DNA of 64,000 bases, from the NCBI GenBank assembly GCA_019671135.1, contig JAHRHY010000006.1, positions 248,001-312,000 of the forward strand, in the 5' to 3' direction. The position numbers and the translations under genes were made by a program. Every line of letters starts with the position of its first letter. The first letter of the stretch is position 1. The notes under the pieces were generated by a model. That model did no database searches. It saw only the letters and a list, made by a program, of their open reading frames with translations, and was not told where the DNA came from. Of this stretch, positions 25,175 through 37,082 are shown piece after piece. The DNA comes from Linnemannia hyalina (Eukaryota; Mortierellomycota; Mortierellomycetes; Mortierellales; Mortierellaceae).

Positions 25175-28100
25175 TTAGTCGGTCTGGGACAACATGCCGA
25201 TGACCCGTCTTGCAAGTCCAACAATCTCGCTCTCGTCGTTCATTATGTTGTCTCCGTCCTGCTGGTGTGGCGACGTCGAATCCAGACTCTGTGTCAACTG
25301 GCGGACCGCGGGTATAATCTCGGGCGAGTGTGTAATCAAATCAATCAACTCCGAGTCGAGCCCCTCCAAGAACTGAACAATCGTCCAGATCGCAATGTGC
25401 TGGAATGTCGTATCAGCACTCTCAAGGAACCGAGAGAGATATCCATGAAGACCTCCCGATGGTTTATCCCAGACAGAGATAAATGGCTGATAATCCTGCA
25501 CCTTTGACGACAAGTTTCCAATCGCTGCTGCACTGTTGCCCTGCACCTCTACACTTGACGAGTCCGTCAATGGAATCAACACATCCAAAGCTCCCAACTG
25601 CAAAAGTCTTGGCTTTAAGTCATCTATAAGTAGGGGTAGAGAGCACAAAAGCATTTTTGTTAGCAAAACTGAGTACCATGATGTTAGAGTGTCCATTCTT
25701 TGACAAAACGAAAGCTATATATGTACCAGAGAGGGCAAGGACGGCGACGCAAGCAGTCATCTCAGACTGGACACTGAGGGGAACGTTCAAGACCAAGGCA
25801 CAGACACGCTCAACAGCGCCAGCCTCGACAATGGCCTTCTTGTTGCGCTCACTGCTGGCGGCAAGGTTGCGGAGTGTCGAAATGGCGTGGCACTGAATCT
25901 CCTCGTTCTCGTCATATGCCAAAAGCTCAATCAGAGGGTCCAGGAATCCTGCATCGATAATGGGTGACTCGTTCAAGGGGTGAATGGAAATGTTGCGGAT
26001 ACAGGCAACAGAAGAGAGAATCAGGGGCAGAAAAGTCGACTGCAAGAGGCGGAGCAGAGGGGTCAAGCCGCGAGACCGAACAATCTCGAGCTGATACTTT
26101 TCGTCTGAAGCCAAGTTACGAAGGGCCAAAGCTGCTTGGCACTCGACCTTCAGACTTGTTGAGTCCATCAATCCAATCAGAGAGTTGACGAGCTTGGTCT
26201 CTGTTTGAGCTAACTTTTTCCGGTTGGCCGCGTCGACGGCGATATTGCTGAGGGCGGTTGTGCAGTAGTACTGAACATCTGTGTCGGGTGAGCTGAGCAG
26301 GCTGACGAGGACAGGGATGGCGCCTGCGTTGACCAATTGCTGTCTGTTCTCGTCTGAGTGTGTCATGTTGAGGAGTGCTCCTGTTGCGTTACGCTGAACC
26401 CTCATGTCCTTGGATCGTGCGAGGCGTGTGAGGGGAACCAAAGCTCCTGATTTTGCGATCTTGGTCTTATTTTCGTCTAATAAAGTTGATAGGATGGGAC
26501 ACACCCATCGATTGTTAGCAAAAATATAAACAATGAAATCTTTTGGCCCTTGTCGGAGTCGATCTAAACTGATGATCTCGTTTGATGAAACAGTGGTGCG
26601 ATGGGAAAGAGAGACAATGGGTTCATACCATGTGTGGCGAGGTTGGTGATGCATCCGACGGCGTTGCACTGGACTTCGACGTTAGGCGACAACATCTGGC
26701 GGATGAGAGGTTCCAATCCACCAAGCTTTACAATCAGCAACTTGTTCTCCGCTGTGACCAATCGACGCCAAAAGAAAACGTAGTGAGAAAGAAAGAAAGG
26801 AGTTGCGGTAGTTGTGAGCCGTACGTCCTGTTTGGTACTTTTATCATTCGCAGACACAAGTAGGGTTTGCAAAACAACGGAAAACTTACTGTTGACGGCC
26901 AGGTTGCCCAGAGCAGCCGAGGCAGCTCGTTGAACCTCAACATCGTGCGACTGGAGCAAAAAGAGAACGGGCTCCAATGTATCTCGATCCACAGCTCTGA
27001 CGTCTAACATTTGTAACAAACGATTGTTCGCACAAGTAGAAAAAAACGATCACAGAGGAAACGCGTGAGTTAGATACAAAAATAATGCAAAAAGAAAGGG
27101 CCTTGTTCGCATGGCCAATTCATCTCGGTCATAGCGCATAAAAGAACTCGGTGCAGAGTACAAGAGAGCGAGCACCAGATGGTGTTCTTCCCAGTAGAGT
27201 CAGCAGGGAGGTGCGAGAGTGGAGAGCGTGTGACTTCAAGAGCAATTACCTTTTTCAGTGATCTCTGCAAAAGCAAGGGCAGCCGAGCGCTGAAGGTCGA
27301 CATTGTCCGAGAAGGCGAGTGTTGAAAGTGCTCGCAGTGGATCGCCCTCGAAAAAGTTGGTCTCTGTGCGATCTATTAGAAAGAGTAGAGAAAAAACGCA
27401 TCATATGATAGCAAGGAGGTGGTCAGTTCAAATCCATCCAGTTCATCGCCTCTGGATGCCAGCCGGTCATACCGCAGGACACGAGGTTCGATTGGTAAGT
27501 GTTCTCACACGCACAAGAAAAAAAAGGAGATGAAAAAAGACTACAAACAGGACGACCTGACAACATTTTTCCCATCTGTTATGCAGAAAAATGACCCCAC
27601 CAACTCAGAAAGGCCCATGCTCATAGGGTGGCTTTTGGAGAGCGTAAGCAAGCAAAAAGGTAGCAAAGAGAATCGCCTGGGGGCATGTGCATTGCCAAAA
27701 AAACAACAAACGCACTCCTTTTGAAAAAACAAACACCGAGAAACAGCACCACTAGTGTTGTATGAACGGTCAGTGCAAAAACGAAAGAAAAACCTCAAGT
27801 GTAAGAAGCGCGAGTGCACCGGGGTTGTAGAGAGGGTGAGAGAATGGAAGAAAGAATAGCGAGGGAAGGGGGAAGAAGTGGTGGTCATTGAAGGAGGGAA
27901 AGGAGGGAGGGAGGAGAGAGGAGAGACAATGCATCGAAGGATAGCAGCCCATGTGTCGGACCATCTTTCTCTGGCTGTCAATTGTCTTGTTCTCACTCAC
28001 GCCAACTATATTTTTTTCCCGCTTGTCCGTGTTGACTGCGTATGTGTCAATGTATGCGTGTATGCGGTGTGGCGCTGGGTATGTGTAAGCAACTCCTGGT

Positions 28101-29086
28101 CCAGGATCCAGAACGTGTCGTGTTGTCCTGTGTCCGTGTCATGTCTGTAAATGCCAGAGTGTTCCTTTTTCCCTGACGGTCCTCCCTGAATGTTCAGTTC
28201 TTCTGCCCCTTGAATATCTCACGCCAAGAGAGAGAAAAAAAGTGACCACGCGTTACGTTGTTTGCTCTCTTGGTTGTGACAACGCCAGTTGGTCAGTCAG
28301 CCAGCCAGCCAGTCAGTCGGTCAGTCAGTCAGCCATCCGAGCAAACTTGTCACTCTGCCTTGAAGAAGAAACAGAGCTGCAATATCTTTCACTTTTGCTT
28401 ATTTTGTTCGCAGGAACGGGAACAGAACGGAATTATGCAACCTCTTTCCTTGTTGTTTGTTGTAGTGTACCCAGACCCCCTCTCGCTTGTCTCTCTTTCC
28501 ATCTGGCAGAGACAAGACTCCCCACCCTGCCTGACTATCTAGAAAGCTAGCCATTTAGTCCGCGATTTTCGCTGTTTGTGTATATATGTGTGTATGCCGC
28601 GGAGGAATAGACAAAGAGCGAACATAAAAAAAAGAGAATAAACAAAGGAAGGTTGTTGAGAGAGAGAGCAAGAGAAGAGATATCGGGCGGACTTACTCTC
28701 CAAGTACTGCAGCAAGTCGGCGACAGCTTCCCGCTCATTCTCCTGGAGCAAGGGCTCATAGAGACCGCTACGGTTGCGGTCTGTCGATTAGGGGTGTCGA
28801 GTGCGTTTGTTGTTGAATGACAAAGAGACGCCGCAGGTTGGGTTATTGTAGGTGTGAGGTGTGGGTGTGGGAGAGTGTTGAGTGGTCGGTGGTAGGAGGC
28901 GAATGAGGAATAGTCGACGGAGATGGGCGAGGTTAATGAAAGACGAGTGAAAAGAGGGTTGTTAGTGTATGCGTGAATATGCAGATGAGGAGAGGTTGTG
29001 TGAAAGGAAGGTAAGAAAAGACGCGATGGATATGAAGAGGATGGACAAGTAGGCTTACCGGCGCAGCAACTTGAACAGGCACCCAT
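25175..29086 (-). CDS. VAC8: Vacuolar armadillo-repeat protein VAC8
   Basis: Lipid-anchored adaptor on the vacuole membrane, used in vacuole inheritance, nucleus-vacuole junctions and autophagy. Seven exons on the minus strand: 29086-29059, 28780-28697, 27372-27250, 27003-26890, 26751-26629, 26476-25727, 25623-25175, giving 556 residues. The N-terminus MGACSSCCA has Gly2 for N-myristoylation and Cys4/Cys7/Cys8 for palmitoylation. The rest is armadillo repeats, for example [92 protein letters not shown] and [15 protein letters not shown]. Length and order match the family. Intron 2 (27373-28696) is about 1.3 kb, far longer than any other intron in the window. The minute first exon is supported by the canonical lipidation motif and a GTAAGC donor. 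Confidence 0.95.
28285..28336. repeat. GTCA/GCCA tetranucleotide repeat in VAC8 intron 2
   Basis: Degenerate tandem run of CAGT/CAGC tetranucleotides (GGTCAGTCAGCCAGCCAGCC type). It lies inside the 1.3-kb second intron of VAC8. No coding role. Confidence 0.75.
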
Positions 29087-30768
29087 GGTTTAGATTGTGA
29101 AAAAGTGGAGGTGAAGGTGTGATGAGGGAGTAGTGAAGGGGGGTTGTTGGCTGAGGGGTGGTGTCGGAAGAAGAGAAGCAAGGACGGAGGGGTGTCAGGG
29201 TGTATGTGTTGGTACAAAGGGAAAGAAAATAGAGATTAGTCGTGTGAAAGGAAAGAGAGCAAAGAAGGAAAAGACAAAGAGTGTGCAAGATGAAAAGGAA
29301 GAGATTCAAGGAGTAAAGAATAAGAAGTGGGGGGTGGGGTAAGAAGGAGGAAGGGAAGGAGGAGGAGGAGGAAGAGAAGAAAGAGAAAAGAGAAAGAAGA
29401 AAGCAAGAAAAACAAGAGCCCTGTCGTTGCTGCTGCTGCTTTTTGCAAGCTGAAGAAAAGAGCGAAAAGCAAGGTGCTGTGAGTAGGGTATGTCGGGTGG
29501 TGTGGTGTGGTGTGTGTGGTGTGTTCAGTGCGCTGTATTGGGCAGAGTGTGCAAACCGTAACAAAAAAATGGCGGCTGAGGGAGAGCGTGGATGTGCGAC
29601 AACTATTCCTTTTTGGACAATGGAGGAAAGAGTGGCACCACCACCACCACTGACCACTGGCCAGCAAAACACCACAGGCATCTAAAACAACACTTGTACA
29701 GAACCAAATATTGTAACGGAAACAGGGAGTAAAGTAAGAGGAAGGGAGCGGGATGGAAGAAGGGGAAGGGGTGGCGATGGATGATAATAATGATTGGCGC
29801 CAGGCAGGATATGCATGTATACAACAGAAAGAGGTTGAGCAGAGGTGTGAAAATGAAGAGGGATCAAACACATACACACGAAATCAAAATTGAATGACGC
29901 GCCAAGGAAGTCCAAAAAGAAGGAGGAAATGCCGAAGGATCATATTATTACGTCGTAGTGAGCTTTTGAAGAAAGTGGGTCGTGGCAGTGGCACAAACAC
30001 GGTGACGATTGATTGATGGATCCATTGTTTGAGGTGGACACATGACATAACCCGAGTAGCCACTCTGGATATATATATGAAAAGGAAAATGGCACTTTAT
30101 CTCTCATGATAAATAATATGACATGGTATGATACGATATGATATGATGGTTGCTGCAACAAGAGGTGGTTGCTGCTGTCCTTGAGGAAAGAAAGGGGAAA
30201 AAGAGAAAAAAAAGTCTAAAGGCGTGTGTATTCGAATGTTCTCCATACCTGATCAAGAGGAGGAGAGGGGAGAGTAAAGGGTGGGAAGGTGTGTGAATGA
30301 GAAGCGTGTGGAGAAAGGATGGACGATGAAATGAGAGAAACAGGTGCTGGTGGAGGAAGAAGCAAGGGGAGGAGGAGGAAACAAAAAGAAGGTTAAGCAA
30401 ACCCAGAGTGTCTGTCGTTCTCATGAAAAGAGCGAGAAAAATTGCCTACATCTCCCTAATTGACAACAAAAAAAAAAAAAAAGCACACGCCCCCTTTAAT
30501 TGACCATCCATCGCCCACTCACAAAAACACAAGCTGAGCACTCAATTGAACTCAATGGGGTCCGTGATACATTCATTATGCCTTTTTATTTCATTATTAT
30601 ATTATGGGTTAGGGGCATCGAGAGTGTAAGAGGAGAAGAGAGGGGCAGACACCCATGGTCAGATGCTTTTTTTGTTGTGCGTGTGCGTGTCGAAGGAGGA
30701 ATAAATAGATACAAGAATATGAAGGGATATGTGCAGATCGAGAAAAGGGGATTGGATGAAAAGGTTAT
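29087..30768. other. Intergenic region, purine-rich, no gene seen
   Basis: 1.7 kb between the VAC8 start and the MARVEL-like gene stop. Long GA-rich stretches (about 29100-29460, 29740-29790, 30180-30400) give overlapping pseudo-open frames on the minus strand that are Ser/Phe/Leu low complexity. Nothing conserved recognised. Confidence 0.5.
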
Positions 30769-32064
30769 CTAAAAGTGCTCGGGCTGGGGCATGGCCATGA
30801 TGGGTGGGTATGGTCCCTGTTGATGTGGCTGCTGATATTGTTGTTGCTGATTGTTGTTGTCCATGTACTGGGTTCCATAAGGAGACTGCTGGTTAGGTGG
30901 TCCCATCATTGGATACGTGCCCTGAGAATGTGGTCCCATTGTCTGTTGTGGGTACATTGGCTGTTGCTGCTGCTGGTATGGTTGCTGCTGTTGCTGTACT
31001 GGTTGCTGGTTGGCATAGAGGTTACCGGCACTGGCATAGGGATTGTACTGGTCGTAGGCATTGGCAGACATGTTGGACATGGCTGACGATTGCTGAAAGT
31101 GACCTGATGACCCCTGTCCCAAATAGCCATTGTTGCTACCTTGGTTGGGGTGGCTGGTAACAGTGTTGTTGTAGTCGTAAAGATTGGACGCCGACTGGTA
31201 ACTGGGCTGAATTGCATGTCCGCTGTTTCCAGTCGATGTATAGGCGTTGTATCCACTGTGGGGCTCGGCAGCAGCCGAGACGTGAACAGGCGCAGGAGTG
31301 GCGACACCAGCTCCGAGCGTAGAGTAGGTGACGGCGGGTGTGGTCATTGGCAAGACTGGGTCATGATAGACATTATCAGAGAATCCTCCAGTCGAGGTAG
31401 CAGGGGCAGGGACAGGGTCGGTGGTGGGTGAGGTAGCCTCGATATCCTTGGGTTCGTCTGAACCTGAACCATTAGTTGTCGGCACCTCTCCATTCTGCTC
31501 CGCACGTCGGTACTCTGAGGGAGAGGGTCCCAATGCATAGCTGCCTCCGATCTTGACCTGGGCGGCTTTCTTGTCCCGAACAGCCCGTTGGATTGAGAAT
31601 GTGATGATAAGAACCGCCGTGACGATAAATAGGATCACAGACAGGATACAGAAAGCGGTCGAGGCAAACATTGACTGGCAGGCACGGATGTAGTTCTTGT
31701 CGTCGGTGTCTTTTCCAGAGGGGAGGACCCTGCAGGAGACATGGGTCATGTTATTGGCTGGCTTGGCAATGCCCCCGACAGAGGCCAGGACCCAGAGGAG
31801 AATGGCGACTCCGACCCAGGAACCCTCGATAGCGGCATTGACTGTCCGGCCTGATTTCTGACGGACGACGAGGATGAGGGTGACTATGGTCGATATGAGG
31901 GAGAAGATGAGGGTGCCGATGGCGATACCAGAGATTGATCCTGCATCTGGAGATTTGGGGTAAGCTGAAACATAGAGACAGCAACAGATGACGACTATGA
32001 GTCCTGAGAAGAAGGTGCCGAGTTGGACCAGGAACAATGTCCGGGATGTTGGAGAGAAATTCAT
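30769..32064 (-). CDS. MARVEL-like four-helix membrane protein with Gln-rich tail
   Basis: Single exon, 431 residues. Four hydrophobic segments in the first 170 residues (about 10-32 LFLVQLGTFFSGLIVVICCCL, 42-65 ISGIAIGTLIFSLISTIVTLI, 78-97 and 135-160 AFCILSVILFIVTAVLIITF) separated by short loops, with a Cys-containing loop between helices three and four; the layout fits a MARVEL/claudin-like domain of fungal plasma membranes. The remaining 260 residues are disordered, Ser/Thr/Gly-rich and finally Gln/Pro/Tyr-rich (QQQQQPYQQQQQPMYPQQ). The domain call is from topology, not from a diagnostic motif. A GT microsatellite lies 50 bp upstream of the start. Confidence 0.7.
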   Translation of the reverse strand: MNFSPTSRTLFLVQLGTFFSGLIVVICCCLYVSAYPKSPDAGSISGIAIGTLIFSLISTIVTLILVVRQKSGRTVNAAIEGSWVGVAILLWVLASVGGIAKPANNMTHVSCRVLPSGKDTDDKNYIRACQSMFASTAFCILSVILFIVTAVLIITFSIQRAVRDKKAAQVKIGGSYALGPSPSEYRRAEQNGEVPTTNGSGSDEPKDIEATSPTTDPVPAPATSTGGFSDNVYHDPVLPMTTPAVTYSTLGAGVATPAPVHVSAAAEPHSGYNAYTSTGNSGHAIQPSYQSASNLYDYNNTVTSHPNQGSNNGYLGQGSSGHFQQSSAMSNMSANAYDQYNPYASAGNLYANQQPVQQQQQPYQQQQQPMYPQQTMGPHSQGTYPMMGPPNQQSPYGTQYMDNNNQQQQYQQPHQQGPYPPIMAMPQPEHF

Positions 32065-32108
32065 TGATCTGAACTCTTTGTTGTTGGTTGGGTGAAGTGG
32101 ATGGGAGT

Positions 32109-32113
<5 letters not shown>

Positions 32114-32140
<27 letters not shown>
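32114..32140. repeat. (GT)n microsatellite
   Basis: Uninterrupted GT dinucleotide run of about 13 units followed by GA units, in the 5' leader of the MARVEL-like gene. Confidence 0.9.
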
Positions 32141-32148
<8 letters not shown>

Positions 32149-33793
32149 TGATCAAATGACAGTGAGAGTTGGTGATCGAGTGGAGTGTGAAGAGTGAAGA
32201 ATGGAGAGTGATGAGTTAATAAAGAAATAGAAGCTGAGCGAAAGTGAAGAGTGAGGAGTGAAGAGTGAAGAGTGAATGAGGGAGAAAGAAAGAAAGAAAA
32301 GGCGATAAAAGGGCGAAGCCAAGACAAGATGAAATATGATAAATAATAATGCTGGTTGTCATTTTGCACGCTGTCATCGTTCCAAGTGTGTCTTGGACAC
32401 GAACCCCTGCTTGCCTTGTTCTTTTTCTATCCTTGTTGCTTGCTATTTCTTAATGGGCCACTATCGCTCCTCTTCTCCTTCGTCGTCGTCTTTAGTCATC
32501 TTTTTCAATAGATCCATGATCGATAGCACTCATCCACTCCCGCCATCCCTCTTCCGTCCTAGTCTTCCAACCCACAAGAACATTATTCCTGTCCTTCTAT
32601 TTCGAACCCTTTTTTTCTTTTCCCTCCTTCCTTCCCTCTCTCTTCCTGTGAAAGTTAAGCATTTTGTGCTGTTGCATGTCATCGATAAAAATATCGTCAA
32701 ATTATCCCCCGCTTTGGACCTGTGGAGGCATCTGACTCCACTCCTTCCCCTTCCCTCCTCAATGCATGGTACTTACACCCTCATCCAACCTTCCCAGGGT
32801 TTCTGGACATCCATTCCTCTCGCACCTACCCTCTTCAAATTTCACTTCATCCTTCTCTTTCCGTTTCGCATTCTCGCTCACTTATCCGTATTGCGAACAC
32901 ACGTACAGCTTTTTTGTATGGTGCTCATTCTCCTTTTTATCACGGCTGTGTCATTCATTGCATTCATTCATGCCAAGACAAGAAAAAATCACCTTTTCTT
33001 CGTTTTGCATATCAAATTCTATTTCAGTTCTTATACTTGGGCTGTCTTTCTTGCGGTGTATCTCACCCTTTTTTTTCTCGGCTAATGTTGTATCCCTTGT
33101 CTCCCTCGTCCCTCGGCCATGCGATGAGGAAAAAATGGCTGCCAGGTCTTGATTGCCCTCGTAAATCATACCACTCTCTCAAAAACAGCCCTCTTGGTAC
33201 ACCCCCATGCTCTCATCTTTTTTTTGCACCTTGCAACCTGCAGATGGATTTCAAACATCGTTTCCTGAAGGGACTGTGTGGGTAATACACGAATGTGGTA
33301 CTTTTGCGCACAGAATAAGAAAGCCTAAAAAAAAAAAAAAGCCAAGGAAGTTGTGTCGCTAGAGCCGTGTCTAATGCAAGGGTCGATTTTTTTTTTCATG
33401 GCTGTTGATGGACTACGCTGTGGGCCCTACAGCAAACAAGCTAGTGGCAGCAACAGCAAAGCAGCAGCAGCCCAGAGACAAAAAAGAAAAGCGGGAACCG
33501 GGACAACAGCATGGTAGGTGTTTGTCCATACTAAGTCTAAAAAAAAGTGGAGCGAGCACTGTCATCAACGTGAACGCGTTAAAATGGATGTCATCAATCG
33601 GAAATTTTTGTTTTTTTTTTTCTCGGCAACTAGTACTGGCACTAGATGTTTTATTGTAGGGGTTTATGTACAAAGTGTGTGCGTGTAAGGGGTCCCAAGT
33701 CCATCATAATGATGATCGAGGGATCCCTTTTGTTTCTTGTAAAAAGAGTTGCAATAAAGCGAGCTTCTGCGTGTTCAGAGAACAATGAGTCCA
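32141..33793. other. Intergenic region, no gene seen
   Basis: Between the MARVEL-like gene start and the RTC3 stop. A 249-codon open frame at 32336-33085 (+) overlaps other open frames of similar length and is Phe/Leu/Ser/His low complexity, typical of reading CT-rich DNA. No family match recognised, so not called. Confidence 0.5.
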
Positions 33794-34289
33794 TTAGACG
33801 CGGCCTTCCTGGATCTCGCCATTCATGATGATCTTCTCTGCGATGGCCTGTTCGTCATCGGTGTTGAAGAGGGCCTCCAAATCCGACTTTGCGGGGCGAG
33901 CGACGTTGCCGGTGAAGCCGCGACCAGTCTGCGTCTGGAAGATCTCGTATGCTAGACAGAAAGTAAAGGCCAGGAAAGAGAGAGGAGAACGATATGAAGA
34001 AGGAGCTACTTGTTAACATCTTACTTGGCAGCCATTTCCCACGACCCTCCAAAACCAAAAACACAACAAAACAACGAAAAAGGAGGAACTTACACTGGAC
34101 GACATCGACGAGGGCGATGGGGGGTTGGTTCATGTCGGACTCCCGGACATGCTTCTGATGGTTGCTGGTGGGGCCCTGGTGTGATTGCTGGGCACGGTAC
34201 TTGGCGGCCATGCCTGGCTCGGCCAAGATAAAGACATCGGGCAAGTGCTGACCGGGGTGGTTGGCGGCCTTGTAGACAATTTTATCCAT
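33794..34289 (-). CDS. RTC3: RTC3-like protein with SBDS N-terminal domain
   Basis: Two exons on the minus strand, 34289-34094 and 33951-33794, giving 117 residues. The whole protein fits the SBDS N-terminal/Rtc3 fold: start MDKIVYKA, middle DVFILAEPGMAAKYR, DVVQSYEIFQTQTGRGFTGN, then SDLEALFNTDDEQAIAEKI and MNGEIQEGRV. Yeast Rtc3 is a small RNA-metabolism and stress-linked protein of the same size; it lacks the later domains of SBDS, as here. The start is the only in-frame ATG before the domain. Divergent from the COX14-like gene (463 bp between start codons), so a shared promoter is possible. Confidence 0.85.
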
Positions 34290-34752
34290 GTTTGTTATTG
34301 ATGTGAGTGTGGGGGATGAGGTTTTGGAAGAGTTGAGTGAAGAGTTGAGTGAAGAGTTGAGTGAAGAAAGGAGAAAAAAAAAAACTGCACTCTTATATCA
34401 TTGTGGAAGTCGAGTTGGCATTGGCGATGAAACATGTTTCTCATCGTGTGGTCATTGGCGCCGGTTTTTCTAGTTTCTGTGACATCCTAGGGTAGCTCTT
34501 CAATGGCGGGTAGGCCCAGACCAATGCGTTCATACTATCGTCATGTTCACGTTCACAACCCTTGTCTTTTTTTTTTTTTTTTTTTTTCATTTTCGTGGCG
34601 CTAATAGAGAATGTATAACAGTCCCAGGTATCCGATTCGATCGCCCATGCTGCTTCAATTACCCTTCTCTTCCTACTTTCGCCACTTGTGTGTCCTGACC
34701 GAAAGCTTGATTCAACAACACCACCCACTAACTACTACACACAACGACAATC
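34290..34752. promoter_or_regulatory. Shared promoter region RTC3 / COX14-like
   Basis: 463 bp between divergent start codons. Contains three near-identical 15-bp direct repeats of the type GAAGAGTTGAGT (about 34328-34366) in the RTC3 leader and a run of T at 34568-34587. Confidence 0.45.
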
Positions 34753-35296
34753 ATGGGAGCATCAACAAAACTCGCAGACCTCGCCCACCGCACATTCATC
34801 CTCGGAGTCTTTGGCGCCACCGGTATATTTTTCTCACACTGGACATTTAAAAACGATCACCACTCTTTGCTTTGTTTGCGATTCCACCACGGAGAAAAAA
34901 AACCCCCCGAGATCACCTGGGACACACACACACACTCGTTGGAAAAAAAAATATGTACTGACACCCCATTTTTGCACTTGTGAACGAAATATTGTATAGT
35001 CTACATTGGAGTCGGAACAGTCCAATTAGTCAACGCTCGTGTCGAGAAGAACAAGGTCATGAGGGCCACCTGGGACGCTGTAAGCACCTTTATCACAAAA
35101 CACGCACCATAACAACAGCTTTCTAATTGTTTGCGCCGTCGGACACCTCGGACAAAAAAGGCTGACTTACTCTAACATATTATGAATCTTCATCTTGCTT
35201 GACGTTTAGGAACAAATGGCCGAGTTGCGTCGTCAAGGAGAGGAGGAGATGGAGAGACAGAGACAGGAGCAGCAGGCAAGGAGAGACCAAGCATAA
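34753..35296 (+). CDS. COX14-like small mitochondrial membrane protein
   Basis: Three exons, 34753-34822, 35000-35079 and 35210-35296, giving 78 residues. Pattern: short N-terminus with LADLAHRTFILGVFGATG, one hydrophobic helix continuing YIGVGTVQLVNA, then a charged helix rich in Glu/Arg/Gln (MAELRRQGEEEMERQRQEQQ). Size, a His-Arg-Thr before the helix, and the Gly-rich helix resemble COX14, an inner-membrane factor of cytochrome c oxidase assembly. Similarity is judged by eye on a very short protein, so other single-pass small mitochondrial proteins are possible. Splice sites are canonical and frames agree. Convergent with PUS4, 179 bp apart. Confidence 0.55.
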
Positions 35297-35475
35297 AACT
35301 CGTGGACGAAAAGCCGACCAACGACAAACCAAAATCCTGCATCATGTATCAACTATCATCCATTCCCCTCGACAACCAATAAACCAACTCTTTTCACCAA
35401 CAAAATGACAAAGCGAGCGAAAGAACGTTCAGGACAAGTTTATTATAATTTGAGCTTCGATGCCATTCTTCGTAA

Positions 35476-36991
35476 TTATTCCTGGTGATGCTGACGAGTA
35501 CGCTCATCCCAGATCCGGTTCCCAGCCTGGATAGCATCCTCAACCCTCTCCAAATCCTCACACTCGCGCATCTCCAAAGTCGCAGGACCACCTAATCGAT
35601 AACCCGACTGCTCAACCCTTAACAAGTCCGTCATCAACCCCACTGTCCCCAAATGCGAAGCAATGTCGGCAATCAATGTACGGATATAGGTTCCCGAAGA
35701 GCAATGGACCCGAATATGGAAATAGAGACTTTTGTCGCCGATGGTTGGCGGTGGGATGGGGATATGATTTGGGTCGGTCAGTGTTGGGTCGCTGAATTTC
35801 TTTGGGCGAAAGGTTTTCTGTTCCTCCTGAATGCCGTCCTTTAAGTCGTCGTTCGATCCTGCCGTGCTCTTGTCATCCTCATCGCCGCTTAATGTGACAT
35901 TGTCACAGCTGTTGACGACGGAAGAGTCACTCACGGAAGCATCAGAGGAATCGGTATCGAGCTGGAACCCAAAGGCTTGCAGACAAGGATCTGGAACTGT
36001 CACCTCATCCGGATACGAGAGCAAGTCCAATCCATGGATCTGCACCTTCCTTGACGGGATCTCTCTCGGTAACGGAATCCCCTCACGCGCATAGTCGTAC
36101 AATCTCTTTCCATCCATATTCAGCGCCGAGTACCTACTCTCATACATACACATTGGACAAAACAATATTAGAATTTCACGCGTGCAATTGCCATAGTTTT
36201 CGTACGGAACGAAAAGGGGTATTCACAGATTCAGCTTACAAGGGTGGGGTTTGGGAAATCTCGCCTTTGAAGGCTTGAAGGGCATCCAGTAACCGTTCCT
36301 TGGTGATATGGTCTGTCGGTTTCTGGTCAACTAAAGATCCTGTTGAGTCCAGAGTCGTTGAGCTGTATCCTAACCGCGCTTCCGCAATGTAGACCTACAA
36401 GTGAGAGTAGTCCTGTTAGTTAGTGCCCTGAAACGCGCAAAAGAGACGAAAAGAATCAGAGACAGCGCTTGCCTTTTCAAGTTGGGAGATTTTACCTTGG
36501 AGGATCCGCTCATGTTATGAAGTTTCTTGCACCCAATTCCCATCCCAACCACTGCCCCCCCCCCCCAAAAAAAAAAAAAAAGAAAAAAAAAAGGGCACAC
36601 ATTGGGTTAACTCTATTTCCCTTTTCCTCACGAACTAACAACAAAAAAAACCAGCAACAATTAGAAAAAAACCCCCCCCCAAAACCTCGCTAAGCTTACC
36701 AACTATCCCCCGCGCCAAAGGATCCAGCGTGCCGCCATGACCAATCTTGACCAATCCGCGCTTCTGTGCCCTTTTCGAACCGTCGACTTCTAGAACGCCC
36801 TTGACTAAGGGGTGAGACTGATTCCGTTTGCAGACATGTTGTAGGTGATCGAGGATGGTGGTTGAGGTGATCCCGGTGGGTTTGTTGACTGCGAAGAGGC
36901 CTGTTAAGGGGACGTGTTTTGGTGTTTTGGGTTTTGTTGCATTGGTGATGGAGAGTTTTGAGGACAAGGCGATGAGGGATCTGGATACCAT
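35476..36991 (-). CDS. PUS4: tRNA pseudouridine-55 synthase PUS4 (TruB family)
   Basis: Makes pseudouridine 55 in the T loop of tRNAs. Four exons on the minus strand: 36991-36700, 36551-36496, 36394-36240, 36133-35476, giving 386 residues. TruB motifs in order: GLFAVNKPTGITS (motif I), KIGHGGTLDPLARGIV with catalytic Asp90, VVGMGIGCKKL, the VYIAEARLGYSS strand, [29 protein letters not shown] and, after a Ser/Asp-rich insert of about 70 residues, HIRVHCSSGTYIRTLIADIASHLG. The insert is a eukaryotic feature. Intron 1 is peculiar: its acceptor follows a run of 12 G on the sense strand. The ATG at 36991 was chosen; 18 more codons upstream are open but hydrophobic. It begins only 91 bp after the stop of the neighbouring minus-strand gene. 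Confidence 0.93.
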
Positions 36992-37082
36992 GATCACAAC
37001 AAATGAGAAGCAGAGAAAAAAAAAAGGCTGAAAGTTGGTGGCCAAAGCGTTTTATTTGATCAGGGATGGGGACAGCAGTCAC

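Noticed and set aside
28285..28336. CRISPR-like repeat array
   Set aside because: Four-base microsatellite without spacers, in a eukaryotic intron.
29236..29877. Long minus-strand open frames upstream of VAC8
   Set aside because: They arise from GA-rich DNA read as Ser/Phe/Leu low complexity; two overlapping frames are open at once, as expected for simple sequence.
32336..33085. 249-codon open frame on the plus strand
   Set aside because: Reads CT-rich DNA as Phe/Leu/Ser/His, overlaps several equally long frames, and has no recognisable motif or splice support.
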